DNA from: an uncultured Caulobacter sp.
GTDB taxonomy: Bacteria; Pseudomonadota; Alphaproteobacteria; Caulobacterales; Caulobacteraceae
Direction of reading: 5' to 3'
Assembly (NCBI RefSeq): GCF_937900395.1
Contig: NZ_CALCDX010000031.1
Coordinates: 1-21,431, forward strand
DNA: 21,431 bases
In this document: positions 7,052 through 13,879 of the stretch, piece by piece
How positions within the stretch are numbered: the first letter of the stretch is position 1
How the letters are laid out: each line of letters opens with the position of its first letter
Notes under the pieces: generated by a model
The model's input: only the letters and a program-made list of their open reading frames with translations
Database searches by the model: none
What the model was told of the DNA's origin: nothing
Made by a program: the position numbers and the translations under genes

Positions 7052-7080
7052 TTGAAGATGAACCAATGTAGGTTTTTATT
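7052..7080 (+). promoter_or_regulatory. Possible promoter for the thiolase gene
   Basis: TTGAAG (7052-7057) and TTTATT (7075-7080) are 17 bases apart. Transcription would start near 7087, inside the inverted repeat at 7079-7108, so a bound repressor would block it. The match is only moderate, and the leader would be about 150 bases. Confidence 0.3.
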
Positions 7081-7108
7081 CGCAATTGACTCTCTCGGTT
7101 ATTGCGAA
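7079..7108. promoter_or_regulatory. Inverted repeat, candidate operator of the HxlR regulator
   Basis: TTCGCAAT-N14-ATTGCGAA is a perfect 8-base inverted repeat in the gap between the HxlR gene and the thiolase gene. Its half site includes TTGCGAA, which also occurs in the operator of the second HxlR gene (10956-10976). Dimeric winged-helix regulators typically bind such sites near their own promoter. Confidence 0.5.
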
Positions 7109-7236
7109 CTGGCGAGCGGCCTCTGGCGTCCACCAACGGCCGCTCGCCCCTTTCCCGTCACGATCTCGCAAGCCCCTTGCGCGGCATGCGCTGATGAGGG
7201 CCTATCCCACCTCAAAAGCCTTCCAGGGAGAAAATC

Positions 7237-8424
7237 ATGTCCGCCGTCGATCCCGTCGTCATCGTTTCCTACGCTCGCACGCCGATGGGCGGCTTCCAGG
7301 GCGCGCTGGGCGGGGTGAAGGCCACCGAGCTGGGCGCGACGGCGGTGAAGGCCGCGATCGAGCGCGCCGGGGTGGCCGGCGACAAGGTCGAGCAGATCAT
7401 CATGGGCTGCGTGCTGCCCGCTGGCCTGGGCCAGGCGCCGGCCCGCCAGGCGGCGCTGGGCGCGGGCCTGCCCCTTTCGGTCGAGGCGACCACGGTCAAC
7501 AAGATGTGCGGCAGCGGCATGCAGGCCGCGATCATGGCCCACGACGCTCTGGCGGCCGGCTCGGTCGACCTGGTGGTCGCCGGCGGCATGGAGAGCATGA
7601 CCGGCGCGCCCTACCTGATGGCCAAGCACCGCGGCGGCGCCCGCATCGGCCACGACCAGATCTGGGACTCCATGTACCTGGACGGCCTGGAAGACGCCTA
7701 CACCCCCGGCAAGCTGATGGGCGCCTTCGCCGAGGACACCGCCGCCCAGTACCAGTTCACCCGCGAGGCGATGGACGCCTACGCGACCAAGGGCCTGGCC
7801 AAGGCCAAGACCGCCATCGAGACCGGCGCCTTCAAGGGCGAGATCACGCCGGTCACCGTCCAGACCCGCAAGGGGACCGAGGTGGTCGACACCGACGAAC
7901 AACCCTTGAAGGCCGACCCGGCCAAGATCCCGACCCTGCGTCCGGCCTTCGCCCGCGACGGCGGCATCACCGCGGCCAACTCCAGCTCGATCAGCGACGG
8001 CGCCGCGGCCCTGGTCATGACTCGCGAGAGCGTCGCCAAGGCGCTCGGCCTGCCGATCGTCGCCCGCGTCGCCGGCCACGCCGCCCACGCCCACGAGCCG
8101 GGCCTCTTCACCACCGCCCCAGTCCCGGCGATGAAGAAGGCGCTGAAGAAGGCCGGCTGGAGCGTCGAGGACGTCGACCTGTTCGAGGTCAACGAGGCCT
8201 TCGCCGTAGTGGCGATGATCGCCCAGCAGGAGCTGGGCATTCCCGAGGACAAGCTGAACGTCAACGGCGGCGCCTGCGCGCTGGGCCACCCGATCGGCGC
8301 CTCGGGCGCGCGCATCCTCTGCACCCTGATCGCGGCCCTGCAGGCCCGCGGCGGCAAGAAGGGCCTGGCCAGCCTCTGCATCGGCGGCGGCGAGGCCACG
8401 GCGATGGCGGTGGAGCTGGTTTGA
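7237..8424 (+). CDS. Acetyl-CoA acetyltransferase (thiolase)
   Basis: This thiolase condenses two acetyl-CoA to acetoacetyl-CoA or runs the reverse cleavage. The 395-residue length is normal. The acyl-accepting cysteine is Cys91 in NKMCGSG, the catalytic histidine is His351 in GHPIGASG, and the second cysteine is Cys381 in SLCIGGGEA; NEAF near 319-322 is also present. The ATG at 7237 has GGGAG upstream. It stands alone downstream of an intergenic region shared with an HxlR regulator, and a repeat element follows. It could serve polyhydroxybutyrate synthesis, ketone-body or amino-acid breakdown; no partner gene here decides between them, so no gene symbol is given. Confidence 0.93.
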   Translation: MSAVDPVVIVSYARTPMGGFQGALGGVKATELGATAVKAAIERAGVAGDKVEQIIMGCVLPAGLGQAPARQAALGAGLPLSVEATTVNKMCGSGMQAAIMAHDALAAGSVDLVVAGGMESMTGAPYLMAKHRGGARIGHDQIWDSMYLDGLEDAYTPGKLMGAFAEDTAAQYQFTREAMDAYATKGLAKAKTAIETGAFKGEITPVTVQTRKGTEVVDTDEQPLKADPAKIPTLRPAFARDGGITAANSSSISDGAAALVMTRESVAKALGLPIVARVAGHAAHAHEPGLFTTAPVPAMKKALKKAGWSVEDVDLFEVNEAFAVVAMIAQQELGIPEDKLNVNGGACALGHPIGASGARILCTLIAALQARGGKKGLASLCIGGGEATAMAVELV

Positions 8425-8439
8425 AGACTGGTGAAGATG

Positions 8440-8553
8440 CTCCCCCGCGATGTGGGGGAGCTGTCGCGGAGCGACTGAGGGGGGCTAGCTGGACGTTGAC
8501 CGCGCTCGCCCCCTCCGGCCCTCTGGGCCACCTCCCCCGCAACGCGGGGGAGG
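8440..8553. repeat. Intergenic palindromic repeat after the thiolase gene
   Basis: Two GC-rich hairpins frame the element: CTCCCCC/GGGGGAG (8440-8460) and CCTCCCCCGC-AAC-GCGGGGGAGG (8531-8553). Between them is a small stem, TCGC-GGA-GCGA. This layout is typical of dispersed alphaproteobacterial repeats. It may also end transcription of the thiolase gene. Confidence 0.6.
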
Positions 8554-8572
8554 ATCAAGCGTTGGAAGCCTC

Positions 8573-8842
8573 ATGACCGACACCTTCCGCCACAACCCCG
8601 AACTTTCCCGCTACGAGCTGGAGGTCGACGGCCTATTGGCCGTGGCCGACTATCAGCGCGCGGGCCATCGGCTAGTGATCCCGCATGTCGAGGCCGATCC
8701 CGCCCTGCGCGGCACGGGCGCGGCCGGACGGCTGATGACGAAGGTCGCCGAGACCGCTCGCGCCGAGGGCATGCGGATCACCCCGCTGTGCTCCTACGCG
8801 GCGGCCTGGCTGAAGCGGAACGATCCGGACCTGGTGGCTTAG
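8573..8842 (+). CDS. Small GNAT-like N-acetyltransferase (YjdJ type)
   Basis: The 89-residue product matches the short, minimal GNAT fold: a first strand pair (SRYELEVDGLLAVADYQR), a middle strand HVEADPALRGTGAAGRLM with the acetyl-CoA binding R-G-T-G-A-A-G loop (about 46-52), and the C-terminal PLCSYAAAWLKRN typical of the YjdJ group. Members of this group are about 90 residues, so it is full length. The acceptor substrate is unknown. The ATG at 8573 has GGAAG upstream. It lies just after a palindromic repeat, so it probably has its own promoter or relies on read-through from the thiolase gene. Confidence 0.85.
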   Translation: MTDTFRHNPELSRYELEVDGLLAVADYQRAGHRLVIPHVEADPALRGTGAAGRLMTKVAETARAEGMRITPLCSYAAAWLKRNDPDLVA

Positions 8843-8850
8843 GCCCAAAT

Positions 8851-8956
8851 CCGCTCATCCCCGCGAAAGCGGGGACCCAAGCTGACTTGGAAAAGCGATT
8901 ACGATCTTTGCCAGCCCGAACACCGTATGGGTCCCCGCTTTCGCGGGGATGAGCGG
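8851..8956. repeat. Palindromic repeat, 29-base perfect arms
   Basis: The arm at 8851-8879 is the exact reverse complement of 8928-8956. Each arm has its own inner hairpin, CCCCGC-GAAA-GCGGGG, and an inward-facing GGGACCCA end. The same plan (hairpin, GGACCCAT, spacer, ATGGGTCC, hairpin) is found at 11880-12019 and 20383-20494. It lies between convergent genes (GNAT and M28 peptidase) and could terminate both. Confidence 0.85.
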
Positions 8957-8959
8957 TGT

Positions 8960-10345
8960 TTACTGCTTAGGAACGGCGGCCGCCGGAACCACGCTCTCGA
9001 AGCTGCCCGCCGGTCCGGGGAACACGATCGGGCTTTCCCAGCCGTCGGGGCTGACCGACGAGACGCCGAAGAAGAAGTCGTCGATCACCACGTCCTTCAG
9101 GGTCGTCGTCGCGACCGGACCCGGAACCCAGCGGTTCAGGCGCCAGGTCGGATCGGTGGTCACGCGCCACCAGACGCGGTGGCCGGCCGCGCCGGGCGTC
9201 GGGGCCCAGGAGACCTTGGTGTCGGGGCTGACCGCGCCCTCGATCTTGACGCCCGACGGCGGCGGCGGGGCCGAGGCGAGGCTGGCCATCGCCACCACGT
9301 TCAGCCGCGTCACCTGGGCCAGATAGGCGAAGTCCACCCCCTCGATCGTATCGCCATAGACCTTGCCCTTCTCGGTGCGCAGGTCCTGGTGCTGCCGGTC
9401 GTAGTTCTCGACGGCCTCGGTCACCCGCACGGCGGGATAGCCCGCCTCCAGCAGCGGCACCTGGTCGCCGCCCCGGCCGTAGCGGTCGGTGCGATAGACC
9501 ATCACCACGTCGAAGTTGGTCAGGCACCGGTCGGCCAGGCCGTCCAGGTAGCGGGCCAGGTTGCGCGAAGGGCTGTCGACCTCGCCGCCGTTGTAGCGAC
9601 GGCCATTGGCCTGTTCCGGCGTCTCGACGGCCTTCGTGCCTTCCGAGAACACTCGGACGTGGGTGTTGTCCATCACCCCGCTCTGGCCGTGGCTGTTGCC
9701 GACGATGTCGTTGTTGAGGTCGGCTTCGACCTTCCAGCCCTGGGCCTTGGCATAGTCGGCGAGAACCTTGCCGCCCAGGAGGCCCTGCTCCTCGCCCGAG
9801 AGGACGGCGAACACCAGGGTGGCGGGGAACTTGTGCTTCGAAAGTACCCGCGCCGCCTCGATCACCGCCGCCACGCCCGAGCCGTCGTCATTGGCGCCCG
9901 GCGCGTCGCTGGTGAAGTTCATGACGTCGGTGACGCGGCTGTCGATATGGCCGGCGATGATGATCACGCGGTCCGGATCCGAGGTCCCCTTCTGGATCGC
10001 CAGGACGTCCATCACCTCGGTCGGGTTGGGCACGCGGCGGCCGGTGAAGACCTGCGAGGGCGTCTCGACGGTCAGGCAGCCGCCGCAGTCCTTGGAGATC
10101 GCCTCGAACCGCGCCTTGGCCCAGCGGCGGGCCGCCCCGATGCCGCGCGTCTCCGACTTGGTGTCCGACAGCGTGTGGCGCGTGCCGAAGCCGACCAGCG
10201 AGCGGATCGTGCTCTCCAGCGCCTTGGCGTCGACGTCAGCGGCGACGGTCCGCAGCAGCGGCTGATCGGTGGACGGCGCGGGCGTTTCGGCGTGGGCGAC
10301 GCCGGCCGCCATCAGGCTGGCGGCGAGGACGAGGGAAAGGCGCAT
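8960..10345 (-). CDS. Secreted M28-family zinc peptidase with C-terminal Fn3-like domain
   Basis: A Sec signal peptide (MRLSLVLAASLMAAGVAHA, cleavage likely after AHA near 19) sends this 461-residue enzyme to the periplasm or outside. The M28 core supplies the expected two-zinc set: His133 in GHIDS, Asp153/154 in GANDDGSG, catalytic Glu185 and ligand Glu186 in SGEEQG, Asp213 in NNDIVG and His319 in RQHQD. The family contains aminopeptidases and carboxypeptidases; the exact specificity cannot be read. The C-terminal part (about 360-461), with VSWAPTPGAAGHRVWWRV, looks like a fibronectin type III domain. The start has GGAG six bases upstream. It lies downstream of, and on the same strand as, an HxlR gene, but a strong hairpin separates them, so it likely has its own promoter. 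Confidence 0.9.
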   Translation of the reverse strand: MRLSLVLAASLMAAGVAHAETPAPSTDQPLLRTVAADVDAKALESTIRSLVGFGTRHTLSDTKSETRGIGAARRWAKARFEAISKDCGGCLTVETPSQVFTGRRVPNPTEVMDVLAIQKGTSDPDRVIIIAGHIDSRVTDVMNFTSDAPGANDDGSGVAAVIEAARVLSKHKFPATLVFAVLSGEEQGLLGGKVLADYAKAQGWKVEADLNNDIVGNSHGQSGVMDNTHVRVFSEGTKAVETPEQANGRRYNGGEVDSPSRNLARYLDGLADRCLTNFDVVMVYRTDRYGRGGDQVPLLEAGYPAVRVTEAVENYDRQHQDLRTEKGKVYGDTIEGVDFAYLAQVTRLNVVAMASLASAPPPPSGVKIEGAVSPDTKVSWAPTPGAAGHRVWWRVTTDPTWRLNRWVPGPVATTTLKDVVIDDFFFGVSSVSPDGWESPIVFPGPAGSFESVVPAAAVPKQ

Positions 10346-10407
10346 GGCGACTCCGGAGCAAGAGCGCGAACGTTGCCGATCCTGCTCTCCAGAAACAACC
10401 CAAAACC

Positions 10408-10439
10408 CCGACCTCCCCGGCGAATGCCGGGGAGGTCGG
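10408..10439. repeat. Short hairpin repeat between HxlR and M28 genes
   Basis: Perfect 14-base arms (CCGACCTCCCCGGC and its complement) surround the loop GAAT. A second copy with a 25-base loop is at 14806-14860. It follows the HxlR gene on the minus strand, where it could end transcription; no clear T-run follows. Confidence 0.7.
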
Positions 10440-10448
10440 ATTGAGAAA

Positions 10449-10937
10449 CTACCGCGCCGCCATGAACGCCACCCGCTCCAGCACCTCGGGTCCCGCCGCC
10501 GGCCCGGCGGCGTAGGTGAAGTGCTCGGGCGTGATCGGCTTGCCGCTGACCCGATCGACCAGGATCGGCTCGGCCGGCTTACCGGTTTCGCGGTCCACGA
10601 GCTGGCCAGCGATCCCCTCGACCGCGAAGTGGCGGTTGCCGAAGGCCAGCATCGCCGTCAGCACGCCGCCGAAGTCGCGCCCCAGGTCCGTCAGCACATA
10701 CTCGTAACGCGGCGGGCGGGTGCTGTAGGCGCGCTTTTCCAGCAGGCCGTTCTCGACCAGGGCCGCCAGGCGCTTGGTCAGGATATTCGGCGCGACGCCT
10801 AGGCTCTTCTCGAACTGGTCGAAGCGGGTCAGCCCCTGGTTGGCGTCGCGCAGGATCAGGAAGGTCCAGCCGTCCCCCACCCGCTCAACGGTGCGAGCGA
10901 CCGGACATTGGGTGGGCGCGCGTTCAGATTTGCTCAT
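10449..10937 (-). CDS. HxlR-family transcriptional regulator
   Basis: From the ATG at 10937 the product is 162 residues, starting MSKSERAPTQCPVARTVERV. The HxlR winged helix spans about 8-100 with the conserved Cys11, DGWTFLILRDA, the recognition helix region VAPNILTKRL and wing RPPRYEYVLT. Unlike the first HxlR protein in the window it has no Cys cluster at the C-terminus; its tail instead contains a predicted loop VDRETGKPAEPILVDRVSGK. A GTG at 10955 would add six residues but lies at the edge of the operator, and no Shine-Dalgarno is seen, so a leaderless start at 10937 is preferred. It is divergent from a short-chain dehydrogenase and shares an operator with it, so it probably represses both itself and that gene. 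Confidence 0.88.
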   Translation of the reverse strand: MSKSERAPTQCPVARTVERVGDGWTFLILRDANQGLTRFDQFEKSLGVAPNILTKRLAALVENGLLEKRAYSTRPPRYEYVLTDLGRDFGGVLTAMLAFGNRHFAVEGIAGQLVDRETGKPAEPILVDRVSGKPITPEHFTYAAGPAAGPEVLERVAFMAAR

Positions 10938-10942
10938 GACGA

Positions 10943-10972
10943 AATATCTGGTCACTTACTTGCGAAATGCAA
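10943..10972 (-). promoter_or_regulatory. Promoter of the second HxlR gene, leaderless
   Basis: On the minus strand TTGCAT (10967-10972) and GATATT (10943-10948) are 18 bases apart. The predicted start falls on or next to the ATG at 10937. The -35 lies inside the operator at 10956-10976, which fits autorepression. Confidence 0.45.
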
Positions 10973-10976
10973 GTTA
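10956..10976. promoter_or_regulatory. Operator shared by HxlR gene and SDR gene
   Basis: ACTTGC-N5-GCAAGT (10958-10963 and 10969-10974) is a perfect inverted repeat, extended imperfectly to 21 bases by TT/TA flanks. It overlaps both divergent -35 elements. Similar ACTTGC/GCAAGT sites are the usual targets of proteobacterial HxlR regulators. Confidence 0.7.
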
Positions 10977-10989
10977 CCTCATAGCTAGA
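10960..10989 (+). promoter_or_regulatory. Promoter of the SDR gene
   Basis: TTGCGA (10960-10965) and GCTAGA (10984-10989, a good Caulobacter-type -10) are 18 bases apart. The predicted start is near 10996, about 40 bases before the ATG. The -35 is within the HxlR operator. Confidence 0.5.
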
Positions 10990-11035
10990 GTCACGAGCCG
11001 GACCGATGGGGCCTCGGCGAGGGACTTAGAGAACG

Positions 11036-11836
11036 ATGAGCGACAGCAACATCCAAGGCGCGGCCCTGATCACCGGCGCTTCCACCGGCATCGGCGCGAC
11101 CTATGCCGACCGCCTGGCCAAGCGCGGCCAAGACCTGATCCTGGTCGCCCGCGACGAGGCGCGCCTCAACGCCCTGGCCGAACGCCTGCGCGCCGAGACC
11201 GGCGTGAAGGTCGAGGTGATCAAGGCCGACCTGACCAACAAGGCCGATCTTGTGAAGCTGGAAGAGCGCCTGGCCTCGGATCCGGGCATCGCCACCCTGA
11301 TCAACAACGCCGGCGTCGCGGGCGCGGGCGACTTCGTGGGGTCAGATCCCGAAGCGTTCGAGAAGATGATCCAGTTGAACGTGACGGCCGTGACGCGCCT
11401 GGCCGCGGCGGCGGCTCGGAACTTCGCGCCGCGCGGCGCCGGGACCATCATCAACCTCGCCTCGGTGGTGGGGCTGGCGCCGGAGATGGGCATGCCGGTC
11501 TATGGGGCGACCAAGGCCTATGTCATCTATCTGACCCAGGGCCTGCGGGCCCAGCTGGCGAACTCGGCGATCCGCATCCAGGCGGTGCTGCCGGGGGCCA
11601 CCCGAACCGAGATCTGGGAGCGTTCGGGCACGGACATCAACGCGATCGATCCGAACATCCTGATGGACGTCGACGACATGGTCGATGCGGCGCTCGCGGG
11701 CTTTGACCAGGGCGAGCTGATCACCATCCCCTCGCTGCCCGACGCGGGCGACTGGGACGCCGCGCTGGCCGCCAAGGCCAAGCTCTACCCGAACCTGTCA
11801 CGCAACCAGCCGGCGGCGCGGTTCAAGACGGCCTAA
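11036..11836 (+). CDS. Short-chain dehydrogenase/reductase
   Basis: The 266-residue enzyme has the Rossmann cofactor loop TGASTGIG (13-20), LINNAGVAG near 88-96, catalytic Ser143, and the Y-x-x-x-K pair Tyr156 and Lys160 in YGATK, so it is a complete classical SDR that uses NAD(P)H. Arg39 after the second strand (LVARDE) favours NADP. The substrate is not readable. SDRs next to HxlR regulators often detoxify reactive carbonyls, which would suit a sensor with a conserved cysteine, but this is inference. The ATG at 11036 follows AGAGAA. Expression is likely repressed by the divergent HxlR protein through the shared operator. Confidence 0.9.
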   Translation: MSDSNIQGAALITGASTGIGATYADRLAKRGQDLILVARDEARLNALAERLRAETGVKVEVIKADLTNKADLVKLEERLASDPGIATLINNAGVAGAGDFVGSDPEAFEKMIQLNVTAVTRLAAAAARNFAPRGAGTIINLASVVGLAPEMGMPVYGATKAYVIYLTQGLRAQLANSAIRIQAVLPGATRTEIWERSGTDINAIDPNILMDVDDMVDAALAGFDQGELITIPSLPDAGDWDAALAAKAKLYPNLSRNQPAARFKTA

Positions 11837-11879
11837 GGACGGATCGACATCTAAACACGACCTCGAAGCCAAGATCCTT

Positions 11880-12019
11880 GCCTTCCTGGGCCTTGTGCCC
11901 AGGACCCATGTCGGCGGAGGGCTCGGCCGTTCAGGATAGCCAAGGCTGAGAGGCCCCAGTCACTGATCAAAATCGGCGGCGGCGGAACGATGGGTCCTGG
12001 GCACAAGGCCCAGGAAGGC
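11880..12019. repeat. Palindromic repeat, 30-base perfect arms
   Basis: 11880-11909 is the exact reverse complement of 11990-12019. Each arm contains an inner hairpin CCTGGGC/GCCCAGG and ends inward in GGACCCAT/ATGGGTCC. The spacer is 80 bases with no obvious content. Same plan as the repeats at 8851-8956 and 20383-20494 but with different inner stem sequence. Confidence 0.85.
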
Positions 12020-12066
12020 GAGAATTGATCTCCGCTTCCAAGGCCATTCCGTCCCAGAACGGAATC

Positions 12067-12101
12067 CTCGCCGGCGCGGCGCTCACTCCCGCGCCGGCGA
12101 G
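12067..12101 (-). terminator. Strong hairpin after the OmpA-domain gene
   Basis: CTCGCCGGCGCG (12067-12078) pairs perfectly with CGCGCCGGCGAG (12090-12101), loop of 11 bases. It lies about 65 bases beyond the stop of the minus-strand lipoprotein gene. There is no clear T-run, so terminator function is likely but not certain. Confidence 0.45.
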
Positions 12102-12165
12102 TCCGCCCAGGACGGGCGCTTCGGCTTGATGCCGACCAAAGCGCTCGTCCGGAACGCGGGGGGAA

Positions 12166-12735
12166 CTAGCTGAGGACCATCACGACGACGCGGCGGTTCT
12201 GGGCCCGGCCCTCGCGCGTCTCGTTCGGAGCGACCGGAGCATCCTGGCCGTAGGAGATCGTCGCCATCCGGTTCAGGGCGACGCCGTGCTGGCTGAGGAA
12301 CTTGCGCACCGTCTCCGCGCGCTTCTCGCCGAGCTCGTCATTGTATTCCTTCGAGCCGGAGTTGTCGGTGTGACCCTGGATCTCGAGGTAGACGTTCTTG
12401 TTGTCGGCCTTCAGCTTCTCGGCGAATTCGCCCAGGCGCTGCTCGGCTTCCGGCGAGAGGTTGGCGGCGTTGACCGGGAACTTCACCGAGTCGTCGCTGA
12501 GCACCAGGGCGTACTGGAACTTGCCCTCGGCCAGCTTGCCGGCCTTGGTCGCGCGGTCGAGCGCTTCCTTGGCGGTCTGGTCCAGTTCGCCGATCTGGGT
12601 GTCGTGAGCGCTGACCCGCTCGCTGACCGCCCCGACCTGGGTGTTGACGTACTTCTTGGTCGCGCAGCCGCTGACCGTAAGGCCGCCCATCACCAGGGCG
12701 GCGGCGACCATCATGGTCTTGGAGCTTGCTATCAT
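12166..12735 (-). CDS. OmpA-domain outer-membrane lipoprotein
   Basis: From the ATG at 12735 the product is 189 residues. A lipoprotein signal (MIASSKTMMVAAALVMGGLT) ends in the lipobox VSGC with Cys24 as the lipidated residue. Residues 30-75 form a heptad-like helix (QVGAVSERVSAHDTQIGELD). The OmpA C-terminal domain spans about 76-189 with the peptidoglycan-binding residues Asp124 (GHTDNSG) and Arg139 (GEKRAETV), so the protein should tether the outer membrane to the wall. It resembles Pal but no tol genes are nearby, so it is not named pal. A longer frame from 12792 adds 19 residues before the signal and is rejected. A TATAAT -10 at 12865-12870 could drive it. Confidence 0.9.
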   Translation of the reverse strand: MIASSKTMMVAAALVMGGLTVSGCATKKYVNTQVGAVSERVSAHDTQIGELDQTAKEALDRATKAGKLAEGKFQYALVLSDDSVKFPVNAANLSPEAEQRLGEFAEKLKADNKNVYLEIQGHTDNSGSKEYNDELGEKRAETVRKFLSQHGVALNRMATISYGQDAPVAPNETREGRAQNRRVVVMVLS

Positions 12736-12864
12736 TTGTCTCTGGTCCGTAGTGACGCGGCGTCCTGCAACGCTCGCATGCTCAAAACGCACAGCCGAAC
12801 TTGGCTAAAGATGGGCGCGATTCCGGCGCTTCCGAGCCAAGCTTGAGCATTGAATTACAAGCAC

Positions 12865-12870
12865 ATTATA
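12865..12870 (-). promoter_or_regulatory. -10 element for the OmpA-domain lipoprotein gene
   Basis: On the minus strand this is TATAAT within GGCTATAATG, a perfect -10. The -35 (CGTCAT, 17 bases upstream) is weak. The predicted leader is about 120 bases. Confidence 0.45.
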
Positions 12871-12913
12871 GCCGCGCGCGAACCCCGATGACGGGCTTTG
12901 GTTCCGTCGAAAA

Positions 12914-13783
12914 TTATTCCGTTTCCGACATGGAAAGCCACGCCAGGAAGGCTCTCAAGGCCGGACTCGGCGCCTTCGACTTCAGCCAAGTCAGCCAGTA
13001 GCGCCCCGCCCCGACCTCGATGTCGAAGGGCCGGACCACGCGTCCTTGGGCCAGGTCCCGGCTAAACATATTGGGCGGCGCCAGCGCGACGCCAAGACCC
13101 TGGATCGCCGCTTCGACCATCACCCAGGAGCTGTCGAACACCGGCCCCCGGATCGGCGGCGGCGACAGGCCGGCGGCGGCGAACCAGTCGGGCCAGTCGG
13201 CGGCGCGGTAGCTGCGCAGCAGGGTCTCGCCGAACAGGTCGCGGGGCTCGGCGAGGCGTTCGGCCACCGCCGGGGCGCAGAGCGGACTCATCGGCGCGGC
13301 GAACAGCGGCGCGGCCTCCGTGCCGTGCCAGGCCCCGTCGCCGAAACGGATGGCGCAGTCCAGCCCCTCCCCCGCCAGGTCGGCGCGGTTGTTGTTGGTG
13401 AAGAGCCTAAGGTCCACGAACGGATGAGCCTCGCGGAAGGCGGGCAGGCGCGGCAGCAGCCAACCGACCGCGAAGGTGCCGACCACGCCGACGCTGAGCA
13501 CTTCCGTGACCCGCCCGCCCTCAAAGCGCGCCAGGGCGCCATCCAGCCGGTCGAACGAGTCACGCACCGACGGCAGGAGCGCCAGACCCTCGTCGGTCAG
13601 GGCCAGGCCGCGCGGCAGGCGGCGGAACAGGGCCGCGCCGAGCCGCGCCTCCAGCCCCTTCACCTGGTGGCTGATCGCCGCCTGGGTCACGCACAGCTCG
13701 ATCGCCGCCTTGGTGAAGGACAGATGCCGGGCCGAGGCCTCGAAGGCGCGCAGGGCGTTGAGGGGCAGTTGAGCGCGGCTCAC
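12914..13783 (-). CDS. LysR-family regulator, AmpR/GcvA-like, next to a beta-lactamase
   Basis: The 289-residue protein begins (GTG start) MSRAQLPLNALRAFEASAR, has the LysR winged helix-turn-helix at about 6-65 (FTKAAIELCVTQAAISHQVK by its ends FTKAA and AAISHQV) and a periplasmic-binding-like effector domain at about 90-285. The opening resembles AmpR and GcvA. It is divergent from the class A beta-lactamase gene, 96 bases away, the classic ampR-bla layout, so I infer that it controls that gene, possibly in response to cell-wall fragments. No other start is available near the N-terminus; AGGG lies upstream of the GTG. I saw no exact T-N11-A box, only an imperfect dyad at 13801-13821. Confidence 0.88.
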   Translation of the reverse strand: MSRAQLPLNALRAFEASARHLSFTKAAIELCVTQAAISHQVKGLEARLGAALFRRLPRGLALTDEGLALLPSVRDSFDRLDGALARFEGGRVTEVLSVGVVGTFAVGWLLPRLPAFREAHPFVDLRLFTNNNRADLAGEGLDCAIRFGDGAWHGTEAAPLFAAPMSPLCAPAVAERLAEPRDLFGETLLRSYRAADWPDWFAAAGLSPPPIRGPVFDSSWVMVEAAIQGLGVALAPPNMFSRDLAQGRVVRPFDIEVGAGRYWLTWLKSKAPSPALRAFLAWLSMSETE

Positions 13784-13800
13784 GGGTCAGACCCTAATCC

Positions 13801-13821
13801 AGCTAATGGCTGCGCCAAGCT
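13801..13821. promoter_or_regulatory. Imperfect dyad between lysR and bla genes
   Basis: AGCT-AA-TGGC-TGC-GCCA-AGCT is an imperfect inverted repeat in the 96-base divergent gap. It is the best candidate for LysR binding, but it does not contain an exact T-N11-A motif. Confidence 0.3.
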
Positions 13822-13879
13822 ATCGTCGTTTGCGCGGAAAGCCAGGCCTGGGCAGTTTCGGGGCCGAGGAGAACCCCGC

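Larger units (their letters stand above)
11837..12165. other. Intergenic stretch with a palindromic repeat and hairpins, no gene seen
   Basis: This gap lies between the convergent SDR and OmpA-domain genes. It holds the repeat at 11880-12019, a small stem ATTCCGT-N6-ACGGAAT near 12047-12066, the strong hairpin at 12067-12101, and further pairing GCGCTT/AAGCGC near 12117-12142. I see no convincing ORF. Confidence 0.7.

Noticed and set aside
8440..8553. tRNA or other structured RNA gene
   Set aside because: Stems are simple GC-rich hairpins; no cloverleaf, T-loop GTTCGA or other RNA gene signature was found here or elsewhere in the window.
8927..10444. 505-residue open frame on the plus strand over the M28 peptidase gene
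   Set aside because: Opposite strand carries a full peptidase with signal peptide and all zinc ligands; this frame is low complexity.
13046..13879. Upstream extension of the beta-lactamase frame to 574 residues
   Set aside because: The extension is antisense to the LysR gene and would bury the Tat signal peptide; the ATG at 13880 has a good ribosome binding site.
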